This document shows positions 23,971 through 32,945 of a stretch of DNA of 60,433 nt, piece after piece (positions within the stretch are counted from its first letter, which is position 1; each line of letters begins with the position of its first letter). The stretch is from an uncultured bacterium. Its GTDB lineage: Bacteria; Planctomycetota; UBA1135; GCA-002686595. The notes beneath the pieces are model-generated. The model did not search any database and was not told the origin of the DNA. It saw only the letters and a program-made list of their open reading frames with translations. The stretch spans positions 1 through 60,433 of the forward strand of contig CAJQPT010000027.1 in NCBI GenBank assembly GCA_905480285.1, written 5' to 3'. The position numbers were made by a program, and so were the translations under genes.

Positions 23971-25041
23971 CTACGCTCCTCGGTTTCGCCTTTCCGCCTC
24001 TGCCGCAGAGCGCGGCTTGGCGCGTCGATCTTCCGTCCCGGCCAGCTGCTCCACGGCCGCCTCCACGAGGTCGAGGCGCGCGTGGGTCAAGGGCTGCTCG
24101 ATGGTGGCCCCCGCGGCCTTGGCGTGCCCGCCGCCGCCGAAGCGATGGGCGAGCTTCTGGACGTTGAAGGCGCCCTTGCTCCGCGCCGAGAGCTTCGTCC
24201 TCGAGGCTCCGATCTCCCGGACGATCAGGGCGACCTCGACCTGCTCCACGGAGCGGATGATGTCGAGGGCCACGTCGCCGTCGGCGGCGGACGATCGACC
24301 ATCGGGCCCGAGGGGGAGGTCGATCACGGCGATGGCTCCGTCCGCGAAGTAGGCGGTCCGCGTCAGGGCCGCGGCGAGGCTTCGGGGGTGCTCTGGCTCC
24401 TGCCGCTGGAAGAGGTCGCTGTAGACCTGAGCCGGCCGAACACCCGCGCCCAACATCTCGGCGCCGATGAGCATCGTCTCCTCATCCGTATTCGAGTACT
24501 TGAACCACCCCGTGTCCGTCACGAGCGTCGTGAAGATCGCGCGCGCGATCCCGGCGTCGATCTCTGCGCCGAGGTGCCCCGCGATGCGGCGCACGAGGAC
24601 GCCTGTCGCCGAGGCCGTGGTGTCGATGAACGCGCGGTCCCACCACTCGTCGCCCTCATGGAGGTGGTGGTCAACGACCAGCTTCTGCGAGGGCGCGGCC
24701 TCCAGGCGCTCCGAAAGATGACCCGTCCGCGTGAGGTCCCCTCCGTCCAGCATGACCACGAGGTCGTGATCGGGGATCGCCCCCCCGTCATCCACGAGGA
24801 ACTCGGCCAGCTCGGTCACCTCGCCGTAGCGCGCCTCGGGCGCGTCAGGGTTGAGGACGAAGGCGCTCTGCCCGCGAGCGTTGAGGACGCGGGCGAGGGC
24901 GGCCTGGGAGCCAAGGCAGTCCCCGTCAGGGCGCTCGTGCCCCGTGAGGAGGATCCGCTCCGATGAGCGGAGGAGTTCAACAGCCTCAAGCTGGGCGGCC
25001 GTCGCCTGAGGCGGTTGGTATTCGGTTCGAGGGGTGCTCAT
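23971..25041 (-). CDS. DHH/DHHA1 phosphoesterase, NrnA-like (nanoRNase / pAp phosphatase)
   Basis: 356 residues from the ATG at 25041; the frame runs further upstream, but that extension is arginine/glycine-rich and unlike the family. Motifs are TGHERPDGDCLGSQ (His35, Asp39, Asp41), MLDGGD (Asp99), VVDHHLH (DHH 124-126), DTTASATG, FTTLVTDTGWFKYSNT, and the C-terminal RFGGGGHAKAAGATI DHHA1 substrate loop. NrnA enzymes degrade 2-5-nt RNAs and dephosphorylate 3'-phosphoadenosine 5'-phosphate. The C-terminal 20 residues are basic. It is the first gene before the metallophosphoesterase in a leftward pair. Confidence 0.9.
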   Translation of the reverse strand: MSTPRTEYQPPQATAAQLEAVELLRSSERILLTGHERPDGDCLGSQAALARVLNARGQSAFVLNPDAPEARYGEVTELAEFLVDDGGAIPDHDLVVMLDGGDLTRTGHLSERLEAAPSQKLVVDHHLHEGDEWWDRAFIDTTASATGVLVRRIAGHLGAEIDAGIARAIFTTLVTDTGWFKYSNTDEETMLIGAEMLGAGVRPAQVYSDLFQRQEPEHPRSLAAALTRTAYFADGAIAVIDLPLGPDGRSSAADGDVALDIIRSVEQVEVALIVREIGASRTKLSARSKGAFNVQKLAHRFGGGGHAKAAGATIEQPLTHARLDLVEAAVEQLAGTEDRRAKPRSAAEAERRNRGA

Positions 25042-25115
25042 GTGGAACAGTGCATTCGGCGTGAACTCCTTACGTGTAGCGCCTCGTCGTGGATTTCTCA
25101 GCACCTTGCCCCAAT

Positions 25116-26342
25116 TCAGCGCTCGATCCGCGCACCCGCAACCCAGACGCCCTCTACCGCCGGCTCGGTAGCCGTGAGAATATCGAGCAGCGCCTCCCCG
25201 TCTCGCCGAGCCTCCGCGGGCCAAGCCGCAGGGCGCAGACGCTGAAGGTCGGCGGCGTCCCCGACCCCGAGTTGTCCGGTGACATGGGCCCAGGGGGCGT
25301 GCCGGGCCCCCACCTCGGTCGCCATCCGCCACGCCTCGGCCCCGCTCACGCCGAGGGTCTCCCGGGCGAGCCGCATCTCACGGTGCATGTCGAGGCCCTC
25401 GTTGCTCGCCGCGGAGTCCGTTCCGAGTGCGACCGGGATCCCTGCCGAGCAGAAGTCCTGCACCCTGAACGCAGGACGGGAGAAGTACCGGTGGCTGCCT
25501 GGACAGTGCACCACGGTGACTCCGTACCCGGCCAGGGCCTCGAGCTCCCCGGGCGCAGGGCAGTTGCCGTGGACCAGCAGAGCCCCGCGCAGCAGCTCCG
25601 CCCGCCGCAGGCGCTCCGTACCTGAGATGAGCGGTGACGGGCCAAGCCACGCGCTGAAGGGGCCCGAGCCCTCGAGCATCCAGCGAGTCTCCTCTGGGGT
25701 CTCTGCCCAGTGGGTCACGACCGGTAACCCCGTCGCGAGCCTCGAGAGCTCTGCGAGGAGCATGTCGCTCACGGTATGGACCCCGTGGGGCGAGAGCCCC
25801 GGCGCGCGACGCTCGGACGTCGGCCGGAGGACGGCCTCGCGTGCAAGTCCCAAGGCCGCATCGGTGCGGTCATTGGGCGTCGAGGGGGAGCCATCGATCA
25901 CCTCTCGCATCGACACGAGGCGCAGAGGTGATGCCTCGAGGGCCTCTCGAGCCGCGTCGTTGGCGTCGATGTCGAGCACTGTCGTGGTCCCCGTCGCGAG
26001 GAGCCGGCTGGCCGCGAGCCGGGCCCCCGCGCCTACCTCCGCCGCGGTGATCTCCTCGCGAGCGCTCATCACCGCTGCGACCCAGCCGAGGAAGCCACCG
26101 GCAGGAGGCGCGCTGGGCGGGCCAGCACCAAGATCCAGGTGAGCGTGAGCATTAACCAGCCCCGGTGCAAGGACGCTCTGCTGCTCGCTTGACGTGAGCG
26201 CGTCCGCCGGCTCGATGGCCTCGATCCGTCCGTCGGCAAACCGAACCGCCGCGTCAAACCGGACGTCCGAGGCGCAGACGACGACCGCACCCGCCTGAAG
26301 GACTCCGGAGTACGGATCCTCGACCTGATCGGTGGAGCTCAA
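25116..26342 (-). CDS. Amidohydrolase of the MtaD / aminodeoxyfutalosine deaminase-like group
   Basis: About 408 residues from a TTG at 26342. No ATG occurs near the N-terminus, and a longer frame would run through the upstream terminator. The metal-binding HAHLD motif follows VLAPGLVNA (about residues 66-70), then VVTHWAETPEE (His ligand), LLVHGNC, TVVHCPGSHRYF and IPVALGTDSAASN (the essential Asp), ending with a small beta domain. This is the subtype-III amidohydrolase pattern with a single metal shared by MtaD, chlorohydrolases and aminofutalosine deaminase. The enzyme probably deaminates or hydrolyses a purine or related ring compound; the substrate is unassigned and no menaquinone (mqn) gene is adjacent. 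Confidence 0.82.
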   Translation of the reverse strand: MSSTDQVEDPYSGVLQAGAVVVCASDVRFDAAVRFADGRIEAIEPADALTSSEQQSVLAPGLVNAHAHLDLGAGPPSAPPAGGFLGWVAAVMSAREEITAAEVGAGARLAASRLLATGTTTVLDIDANDAAREALEASPLRLVSMREVIDGSPSTPNDRTDAALGLAREAVLRPTSERRAPGLSPHGVHTVSDMLLAELSRLATGLPVVTHWAETPEETRWMLEGSGPFSAWLGPSPLISGTERLRRAELLRGALLVHGNCPAPGELEALAGYGVTVVHCPGSHRYFSRPAFRVQDFCSAGIPVALGTDSAASNEGLDMHREMRLARETLGVSGAEAWRMATEVGARHAPWAHVTGQLGVGDAADLQRLRPAAWPAEARRDGEALLDILTATEPAVEGVWVAGARIER

Positions 26343-26374
26343 GCTATTCGCGGTGGAGCGGCAATGGGAACCAA

Positions 26375-26413
26375 GGAAGGGCCCGCCCGCGCCAGGCGCG
26401 AGCGGGCCCTTCC
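26375..26413 (-). terminator. Strong hairpin after the giant lipoprotein gene at 26435
   Basis: GGAAGGGCCCGC (26375-26386) pairs perfectly with GCGGGCCCTTCC (26402-26413), and the 15-nt loop can extend the stem through GCGC/GCGC. It lies 22 bp past the stop of the leftward lipoprotein gene and before the amidohydrolase start, which supports the short start chosen for that gene. Confidence 0.8.
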
Positions 26414-26434
26414 GACCGTCCAAAGATCCAAGGG

Positions 26435-29400
26435 TCAGTCGGGGTTGGCGATGATCTTCAGGTTCGTGACGCCCAAGACCAACTCGTTGATCAGCGTCTG
26501 ACCCGGGTTGTCACCCACGACGTTCGTCTTGTCGAAGAGGACGCAGAAGCGAATCATGTTCGGCGTGTAGTTCGCGCCGCCAGGCGTCGTCACGACGCCG
26601 AGCTCTGCAGGGTGACCCACCCAGGGGGTCAGAGAGCCCGGGAGGACCTCGCCGAACGGATCGTTCACGTCGACGCTGCAGGGGTCCGTAAGCGTCGAGG
26701 ACTGAGAGCGGCCACCTTGGAAACGCACGACGATCGGCGAGGTGCCCAGATCGTTGCCGAAGACAGCCTCCCACTCGTTCGGGAAGGCGGTGCTCGTGCC
26801 GCGGAAGGGACGCAGGCCGCCGGAGGTTACGACGTCCATGGTCCACCCCTGCTCTGCGACCGAGGCGCCAGAGTCCGCTTCAAAGACCAGCTGGAGGAAG
26901 TTGCCCTCGGGCCGGATCCAGCAGGAGGTTCCGCCGTTGAGCGTGTCCGGGCGCATGGTCCCCACAGTCGAGGCGTCAAGGTAGCCCGCCTGCACGCTCA
27001 GGAAGTCGAGCGCCGTGAGCTCGTTGCCGGGCAACGGATCAAAGGGCTGAACTCGCTGCCTCACGTCCTCGTAGTTGATGGGAGCGCCGCTGGCGCTCGA
27101 ATCCTCGACCCGGACGAGGCCCGGGCTCCCCATGCCGCCACGGGCCTGGACAGGCGCACCAACGGTCGTCAGCGACCAGGGTGCGAACCCCCCGAGGCCG
27201 CCGTTGATGTTGAGCTGCGAGGTCGCCGCAATGTTCACAATCGGGGAGCGTACCCGGAGCGCACCGCCAGAGGCTCCGCCGCCCGGCATGGCGAAGGAAC
27301 CGGCCGTTCCGGTCGTCGACAGGGAACCGCCACCGAAGCCGCCAGAGGCGTCGACGAAGCCGGCCAGGAGCGCCTCACGTCCGGCGAGGAGTTCAAGTGC
27401 TCCGCCGCCAGCGCCGCCGCTCGCGCCGCTGTGGTCGATCCAGTCGCCGGCTTCGAGGATGTTGAAGAAGCCGAGGCAAGTCGCCGCCGGCGGGTTGTTC
27501 CCCGCGCCGCCAGCGTTGTTCGTCGTGCCGTAAGTGTGGTTGCCACCGCCACCGCCAGCGCTTCCGCCACGGAGGTCACCCTCTTGCCAGCGAAGCAGAC
27601 GGGTGTCGTATCCTGCACTGTTCTGATTTGGAGTGACGAGACCCAGCGCGCCGTTGTTTCCGCCCGCGGTGTTTCCGGGGCTGAGGCCAAGGCCAGCGGG
27701 GTTCTCGGTGTCGAGCAAAGGGCCAACCGGCTGCGAGGTTCCGTCGCCGCCGAGCAGCGCGTAACCACCACCGCCCCCGCTGCCGCCAAGCTGCTGCGAG
27801 ACACAGGTGATGAAGGTCGCCAACCTGGGGTCAGGGACGACGTTGTACCCGACGCCCTGAGTGTTGCCCGCGTTCGCTGAGGAACTCAGCGGCAAGGTAA
27901 CGGGGAAGCGATCCCCGCCGGGGCCCGCCGCGATGGCCGTGCCGCCGACTCCGCCGCCACTGGCGCCGTCGCGGTTGGCTCCGGGGTTGAAGAGCGCACC
28001 AGCCCCGTTCAGGTTTGTCCCGGTAAGGTCCGCCCGGTCAGCTCCAAGACCGCCCAGCGCTCCGTTGGGACCCCCCGCCGGCGCCGTCGCCGACGTCACC
28101 TGTTCACCCGGGGTGGACGAATCGTGCTCGGGCGCGGACTCGCCTGAGAGATCAACCACCGAGCCCGGTTGAAAGTCGATGCGCCCTCGCACCAGGAGTC
28201 GCGCGGGGTTGGAGCCCCGAAGGATCAGCGTGCCGGTCGGCTCGATCACCAAAGAAGAGAGCTCGAAGACGCCATCCGTGACCGTCACCGAGTTGGGGTA
28301 GACCGGCGCTCCGGCGGTACCGGAGTTGTTGCCCAGCACGTCGATCTGCGCGATCCCCGTCGCCGGGAACGTCTGGCTGTTCGTGTCCAGGACAAGGGAT
28401 TCGCCCGCGGCGACCCTGATGGACCCGAGACGGCCCGAGCCACCCGTGAGGCCGACCGAGAGGCGGCCACTGCCCCATTCGGCGCCCGTCTGGTCGGGGT
28501 TCTCGAGGTCGGTGTTGGTGAATCCCTCGCCATCCGCGTCGGGGAGGACGATCTGGCCGAAGGTTTGAACCTCGGGGATGGCGACAAGCACACCGCCACC
28601 GCTCGCGCTGGTGACGGAGTTGTTCGCGATGTCCTTGACGAGCGTCGTCACTCGCACGACGAGCAGACGCTGGTTCTGCCCCGCCGAGGGGATGTCGCCG
28701 AAGGGCGTGAAGGTCGCCGCCGTCGTGAGCGTGAACTGGTCCACCTCAAGCTCGAAGGTGCCGGGGATCGGAATCCTGTCGGCGCCAGAGGTGGAGATGT
28801 CGCCATCGGTGTCCAACTCGACGAAGATCGTCAGCGACTCCCCGGTCACCACGTTCGCGACGGTCGGCAGGTTCATGAGTTCGTTGAACTCAAAGTAGAT
28901 CTTCGAGGACGCCGCGACGTTCTCCACCGCGCTCTGAACGCTGCTGCCGATCTGCGTCCGCTCAGTGGTGAAGGCGCCGCCCGGCTCCGTCACGTCCACG
29001 TCCACAAACACATCGACCTCAGGGTTACCCGGAACGATGTCCTCGACGCCTTCCGTGGTCTCGATCGTGCAGAGCATCCGGCTCTGGTTGGCCGAGCCGC
29101 TCGTGCTCCTGATGTAGGGGCCTGCGTCGCCCTGCTGCACGCCGGGGATCCGGATCTCGTAGCTGCGGTTGGCCGCGAGAGAGAAGGCCACCGAGCCGCC
29201 GACGAAGGTGATCGCGGGGCGGAAGATGACCCTGCGGGGATCGAGGGGGTCCAGGAAGCGCAGTCCGTCCGGAGCCGTGCCGTTCCCGACGTCGGTGACC
29301 TGGAAGGTCGACGGCGTCAGGGTGGTCGGATCGATCGGAGCCGAGAAGGTCACCGAGACCTCGCCGTTCTCCGTCACGTTCCGAACGATGCAGAAGACCT

Positions 29401-29581
29401 GATCGCCGCCCGTGCCGACGGAGCAGTTCAGGGAACAGGTTTGGATCGACAGATCCCCCCCGCTCCCGCTAGATCCTGAGCCGGAACCACATCCGGCGAG
29501 GAGCGCGAGCCCGGCGAGGGCAGCGGGAAGGAAGGAGCGTGCGGAGATGACTCGATCGCCAGAGGAAGCCTGCGTTCGCAT
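26435..29581 (-). CDS. Giant surface lipoprotein with SbsA Ig-like and Gly-rich domains (1048 aa)
   Basis: The ATG at 29581 begins a clear lipoprotein signal ending LALLAGC (Cys31); the longer frame adds 42 arginine-rich residues and is rejected. After a Ser/Gly linker, residues about 60-150 form an Ig-like domain of the SbsA/Big_5 type (VSVTFSAPIDPTTLTPSTFQV), with a second candidate around IYFEFNELMNLP. A middle section has beta-helix-like strands (RLLVRGRIDFQPGSVVDLSG), then long Gly/Asn-rich stretches such as GGSGGGGGYALLGGDG and GGALELLAG. The C-terminal 250 residues form a distinct folded domain. It is probably displayed outside the cell as a structural or adhesive protein; no enzymatic motif is visible. 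Same family as the products at 38975, 41109 and 44731. Confidence 0.8.
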   Translation of the reverse strand: MRTQASSGDRVISARSFLPAALAGLALLAGCGSGSGSSGSGGDLSIQTCSLNCSVGTGGDQVFCIVRNVTENGEVSVTFSAPIDPTTLTPSTFQVTDVGNGTAPDGLRFLDPLDPRRVIFRPAITFVGGSVAFSLAANRSYEIRIPGVQQGDAGPYIRSTSGSANQSRMLCTIETTEGVEDIVPGNPEVDVFVDVDVTEPGGAFTTERTQIGSSVQSAVENVAASSKIYFEFNELMNLPTVANVVTGESLTIFVELDTDGDISTSGADRIPIPGTFELEVDQFTLTTAATFTPFGDIPSAGQNQRLLVVRVTTLVKDIANNSVTSASGGGVLVAIPEVQTFGQIVLPDADGEGFTNTDLENPDQTGAEWGSGRLSVGLTGGSGRLGSIRVAAGESLVLDTNSQTFPATGIAQIDVLGNNSGTAGAPVYPNSVTVTDGVFELSSLVIEPTGTLILRGSNPARLLVRGRIDFQPGSVVDLSGESAPEHDSSTPGEQVTSATAPAGGPNGALGGLGADRADLTGTNLNGAGALFNPGANRDGASGGGVGGTAIAAGPGGDRFPVTLPLSSSANAGNTQGVGYNVVPDPRLATFITCVSQQLGGSGGGGGYALLGGDGTSQPVGPLLDTENPAGLGLSPGNTAGGNNGALGLVTPNQNSAGYDTRLLRWQEGDLRGGSAGGGGGNHTYGTTNNAGGAGNNPPAATCLGFFNILEAGDWIDHSGASGGAGGGALELLAGREALLAGFVDASGGFGGGSLSTTGTAGSFAMPGGGASGGALRVRSPIVNIAATSQLNINGGLGGFAPWSLTTVGAPVQARGGMGSPGLVRVEDSSASGAPINYEDVRQRVQPFDPLPGNELTALDFLSVQAGYLDASTVGTMRPDTLNGGTSCWIRPEGNFLQLVFEADSGASVAEQGWTMDVVTSGGLRPFRGTSTAFPNEWEAVFGNDLGTSPIVVRFQGGRSQSSTLTDPCSVDVNDPFGEVLPGSLTPWVGHPAELGVVTTPGGANYTPNMIRFCVLFDKTNVVGDNPGQTLINELVLGVTNLKIIANPD

Positions 29582-29996
29582 GGTGCTTTCTAGGGGGGCC
29601 CGGTATTTCGGGGGGGCGGACCGTCGACGCCGGTCCCCGACGGAGGTCGGGGGGGCGGCGTTGGGCCCGGCGGCTGGGCTCGACGAAGGAACCTTCGACG
29701 GGGCCACCGGACGGGGACGGAATGCTGAAAGCCGGCCAGAGAAGCCTGGGCCGGTGGGTCAAAAAGGGGGGGGTGCCCACATAGTGCGCGGAGGGGCCTC
29801 GGTTTGCCAGTCCTCTTCCCGCTCCGTCACCGCCCAAGGGCTCCCTTGGTTTGGCATTCTCTTGGCCCGAGATTCGCCTCTCCCGAACTGCATGGACACT
29901 CCGCCCCTCTCCTCGCCCCCCTCAGCCCCGCTGGGCTGCAGCACCGAAGACAACGAGCACGCGGGGACGCTCAGGTCGCGCGAGCGCACACGTGCG
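29582..29996. other. 415-bp divergent intergenic region
   Basis: It separates the divergent lipoprotein genes at 29581 (leftward) and 29997 (rightward) and must hold both promoters. A small perfect hairpin (CCCCGAC-GGAG-GTCGGGG, 29635-29652) and several G-runs are present. The open frames here only extend the rightward gene upstream and have no signal-peptide character. I see no RNA gene and no clear promoter consensus. Confidence 0.6.
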
Positions 29997-31013
29997 ATGT
30001 CGCACAGCCTCCCCATCGCATGGACCCCGAGCCGCTGGGTCCTGGGAGCGGCGGCGATCCTCTCCGCCTGCTCTGGAGGAGCCGAGGTCGCTGGAGTCGA
30101 GGAGGACCCAGGCTCCATCATCGTGACGCCGGAGGGGTTCGTCCCCTCGATCAGCCCCGAGGACCTCATCGAACCGCTGGTCGGGGAGCGGCGGCTCGCC
30201 CCAGACGCCATCGAGGTCGACCCGCTGGCGCTCATGCCGCCCGGCCTGCCGATCACCGAGCAAGACAGGGCCCAGCTGGCCGCGCTCCTCCGCTCGCTTC
30301 AGCCCCTCGACCCGACCCTGACCAGCGACCACCACGACCGCTGGTTCATGGACAACAAGATCCTGGTGGAGAAGCTCAAAGCCAGCGGCAGGCCCGAGCT
30401 GGGCTGGGCAGCCCTGCACGCCTTCACGAACTACCCCCAGCGGCACCACACCATCCGCAAGACCCTGCTCGAGCTTGGCGCTCGGGTCTCCCCACAAGAG
30501 GCGGAGCCCTTGCTGGCCGAGCTGGCGTTCACCTACGGGCACTTCATCGAGGATCGCTCCGAGTCCCTCTTGCTCCTCGCAGAGATTGCCCCGGAGACCT
30601 TCTTTGCGGGCGCGGAAGCCCACATTCGGCGCCAGGGAAAACCGCAGCAGACCGCGCCAAACGATGAGTTCTTCGTCAAGGGCTGGGCGGTGGCCTGCGA
30701 GCGCTCGGGCAGGTCTCCGGTCCCGATGATGTCCCAGGTGGCAACCAACTACGCCATCGAGCCCTACGCCCGCGTGATCGCGGTGAGGTCCCTGGGGGAT
30801 CACGCGGATGACCCGCGGGCCAGCGGAGCGATTCGCACCACCCTGGTCGAGTCCACTGGCGACGGCTATCTGCGGCGGGTCTCAGCCCAGACCGTCCTGG
30901 CGAGCTTCCCGAAGGAGACCGCGTGCGAGCTCCTGCAGGAGATTTCGCGGCGAGAGGCGGACATCAACTTCGCCCGCTTCCTCGACGTCGTGATCCAGTC
31001 CAACTGCCGATGA
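29997..31013 (+). CDS. Lipoprotein with HEAT-like helical repeats
   Basis: 338 residues from the ATG at 29997; the frame is open 195 codons further upstream, but only this start gives a signal peptide (SRWVLGAAAILSAC, lipidation at about Cys25). After a Pro/Glu-rich linker the mature protein is almost all helical, with regularly spaced pairs such as LGWAALHAFTNYPQ, HTIRKTLLELGA, AEPLLAELAFTYG and YARVIAVRSLGDHADDP, resembling HEAT/ARM repeats used as protein-protein scaffolds. No catalytic motif is seen. Its stop overlaps the tatD start by 4 nt (ATGA), an odd pairing of a secreted scaffold with a cytoplasmic nuclease. Function unknown. Confidence 0.7.
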   Translation: MSHSLPIAWTPSRWVLGAAAILSACSGGAEVAGVEEDPGSIIVTPEGFVPSISPEDLIEPLVGERRLAPDAIEVDPLALMPPGLPITEQDRAQLAALLRSLQPLDPTLTSDHHDRWFMDNKILVEKLKASGRPELGWAALHAFTNYPQRHHTIRKTLLELGARVSPQEAEPLLAELAFTYGHFIEDRSESLLLLAEIAPETFFAGAEAHIRRQGKPQQTAPNDEFFVKGWAVACERSGRSPVPMMSQVATNYAIEPYARVIAVRSLGDHADDPRASGAIRTTLVESTGDGYLRRVSAQTVLASFPKETACELLQEISRREADINFARFLDVVIQSNCR

Positions 31014-31801
31014 ACGGAGGGATCACCGACTCGCACTGCCACGTCTGGTGGGATCAGTTCGACGAGGACCGTGACCTCGTGCTCCAGAGAGCCCGCGACG
31101 CTGGGGTCGAGCGAATGGTGGTCGTCGGCACAGACGTTGAGACCTCCCTGGCGTCGCTGGATCTCGCGGCACGCGAGGCGGAGCTCTTCGGCACCGCCGG
31201 CATTCATCCCCACGACGCAGCGAAGTTCGACGAGGGGACTCGGCGCTCAATCGAGGCGCTCTGCCAACGGCCCGACTGCGTGGCCGTCGGCGAGACGGGC
31301 CTGGATTGGTTCAAGGAGTGGGCGCCGAGAGAGGCCCAGCTCGCCTCCTTCCGCTGGCACCTCGAGCTTGCCCGTACCCTGGACAAGCCGGTCATCATCC
31401 ATTCCCGAGAGGCGCACGAGGACACCCTGGAGCTGGTGCGCGGCTGCCCGGGCGTCCGGGGGGTCATGCACTGCTTCGTGATGGGCCCCGAGGAACTCCC
31501 CCACTACGTGGACGCAGGGCTGCACATCTCCTTCAGCGGCATCGTCACCTTCAAGGGCAGCGCGGCGAACCAGGAGGCGGCGCGACGCTGCCCGGAAGAG
31601 CTCCTGTTGGTGGAGACCGACGCCCCCTTTCTCGCCCCGGCCCCGTACCGGGGTAAGCGGAACGAACCAGCCTTCTGCGCGGAGACGCTCCGCTTCGTGG
31701 CGGAGCTGCGGGGGGTCTCCGTGGACCACCTCGCCCGAGTGACAACCGAGAACGCGTCGCGCCTGTTCGGCCTGCCGCCGCTACAGGCCAGGTCCAAATG
31801 A
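31010..31801 (+). CDS. tatD: TatD family metal-dependent deoxyribonuclease
   Basis: 263 residues, normal for the family. Metal ligands are visible in ITDSHCHVWWD (His9, His11), VAVGETGLDWF (Glu), PVIIHSREA, VMHCF and LLVETDAPFLAP (Asp), followed by the conserved GKRNEPAF loop. TatD enzymes are TIM-barrel 3'-5' exonucleases/AP endonucleases implicated in DNA repair and degradation. The ATG at 31010 overlaps the stop of the HEAT-like lipoprotein gene; the longer frame starting at 30923 is not supported by the family N-terminus. A perfect hairpin follows the stop. Confidence 0.92.
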   Translation: MNGGITDSHCHVWWDQFDEDRDLVLQRARDAGVERMVVVGTDVETSLASLDLAAREAELFGTAGIHPHDAAKFDEGTRRSIEALCQRPDCVAVGETGLDWFKEWAPREAQLASFRWHLELARTLDKPVIIHSREAHEDTLELVRGCPGVRGVMHCFVMGPEELPHYVDAGLHISFSGIVTFKGSAANQEAARRCPEELLLVETDAPFLAPAPYRGKRNEPAFCAETLRFVAELRGVSVDHLARVTTENASRLFGLPPLQARSK

Positions 31802-31837
31802 AGGAGCGCCCCAGGCAGGACTGCCGGGGGCGCTCCT
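31802..31837. terminator. Bidirectional terminator between tatD and the pilin gene
   Basis: AGGAGCGCCCC (31802-31812) and GGGGCGCTCCT (31827-31837) are exact inverted repeats around a 14-nt loop containing GGCAGGACTGCC, itself self-complementary. It starts at the base after the tatD stop and lies 37 bp past the convergent pilin stop. Confidence 0.8.
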
Positions 31838-31874
31838 CAGCGAGCCATCAGGCGGCTCGGCGGATCAGACTCGA

Positions 31875-32651
31875 TCAGTTGCCGACCGGGGTCCAGATGT
31901 TGCCGTCCACCGCGGTGAGGCCAAGCTGCGCGAGCGCCGGGTCAGAGCCCATGTCGCTGCCCTCGGTGTAGGCCGCGTCGAAGGCGGGGACGTCGTCGAA
32001 CGCATCGTAGATCTGGCCGACACCCGTACCGCCGAGGCGGTTCTGGGTCGACATCACGTCGCCCTGCTCGTTGATGAAGAAGGCGCGGTTGCCCGTCTTC
32101 GTCGTCTGGACCGGCCAGGCGTAGCAGCACCAGATGAGCTCGGAGTTGTCAGGGTCCGGGAGCGCGGCGGGGTTACCGCCCCCGGTCGCCTCGCCAAGAC
32201 CAGCGATCGCCGTGTTGCCGGTTGAAGTGGTCGGACCGGGGAGGTAGATCTTGAAGTAGTAGCCCTGACGCTCGACCGAACCGTTCGCACCGTCGGTGAC
32301 GACGTTGCCGAACTGGACCGGGAGGTAGGTCGGGTCCAAGATGTCGCCCGGGTCGGCACCGATCGTGGGGGTACCGCCGCCATAGATGCGGACCGGGTCA
32401 GAGCCAGCGAGCTCGCCGAAGTATCCGTACTCACCACCGCCGTCGGCGTCGGTATCAATCGCCGAGGAGGCTTGGAGCTGCTGCTGCGCGGCGGCGATGG
32501 ATCGAAGCGTGGCGATGGCGGCGTTCTCGTTGGCGGAGATACGGGCGCTGATCAGCTTCGGGATGGCGACGGCCGCGATAATGGCGATAATGGCGACCAC
32601 GATCATCAGTTCGATGAGCGTGAAGCCAGCTTTGCTTGAGGTGCGTTTCAT
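31875..32651 (-). CDS. Type IV pilin / type II secretion major pseudopilin
   Basis: 258 residues. The N-terminus is a textbook class III signal: MKRTSSKAG then FTLIELMIVVAIIAII, with cleavage after Gly9 and the assembly-essential Glu5 of the mature protein (Glu14). The long helix continues to about residue 60 (ENAAIATLRSIAAAQQQLQ). The globular part is larger than in a typical GspG and has a CC pair (IWCCYAWP) and a C-terminal Asp-rich segment. It should be processed by the prepilin peptidase encoded at 38025 and polymerised by the PilB/PilC proteins encoded upstream. It is the only pilin-like gene in the window and sits between two terminator hairpins, so it is probably a separate, highly expressed transcript. 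Confidence 0.92.
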   Translation of the reverse strand: MKRTSSKAGFTLIELMIVVAIIAIIAAVAIPKLISARISANENAAIATLRSIAAAQQQLQASSAIDTDADGGGEYGYFGELAGSDPVRIYGGGTPTIGADPGDILDPTYLPVQFGNVVTDGANGSVERQGYYFKIYLPGPTTSTGNTAIAGLGEATGGGNPAALPDPDNSELIWCCYAWPVQTTKTGNRAFFINEQGDVMSTQNRLGGTGVGQIYDAFDDVPAFDAAYTEGSDMGSDPALAQLGLTAVDGNIWTPVGN

Positions 32652-32945
32652 CTGGTCGAGAAGTGGTAGGTAGGAGGAGGCTGAGCCTCTGGGCCCTGCG
32701 GAAGGGTCCGACTGTTTGGATTTCGGTTGGCAGTTGAGGTCCCCTCCGCGGAGACCTGGCGAGACTCGACAACGTCAAACCGCCGAGCCATGGGGGAAAT
32801 CGGCGTCCGCGAGGGTGATCCTTTAGTTGTCTGTCCCGCATTTTTAGTTTTCTTGCGAGGAGGCCCGCGGCAGGCCTGGAACGCGCAGGAGGGGGCCCAC
32901 CGCACTCCGCGATGGCCCCCCCCCTGCGCGGAAGAACCGGCTCGA
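32652..32945. other. Leader/promoter region of the pilin gene and 3' region of pilC
   Basis: 294 bp. The right end carries the pilC terminator hairpin; the rest is the upstream region of the pilin gene. It includes a locally AT-richer stretch around 32821-32860 (CTTTAGTTG, TTTTTAGTTTTC) that stands out from the GC-rich surroundings and is a reasonable promoter or enhancer site. No confident -35/-10 or sigma-54 motif can be assigned. Confidence 0.5.
32882..32930 (-). terminator. GC-rich hairpin after pilC
   Basis: CGCGCAGG-GGGGGCC pairs with GGCCCCC-CCTGCGCG around a loop near 32898-32913, with small bulges. It lies 16 bp beyond the stop of the leftward pilC-like gene and separates it from the pilin gene. 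No adjacent T run. Confidence 0.6.

Noticed and set aside
25042-25332. 97-codon N-terminal extension of the NrnA-like protein
   Set aside because: Arg/Gly-rich, antisense-like composition that overlaps the amidohydrolase gene; the family N-terminus begins at MSTPRTEYQ.
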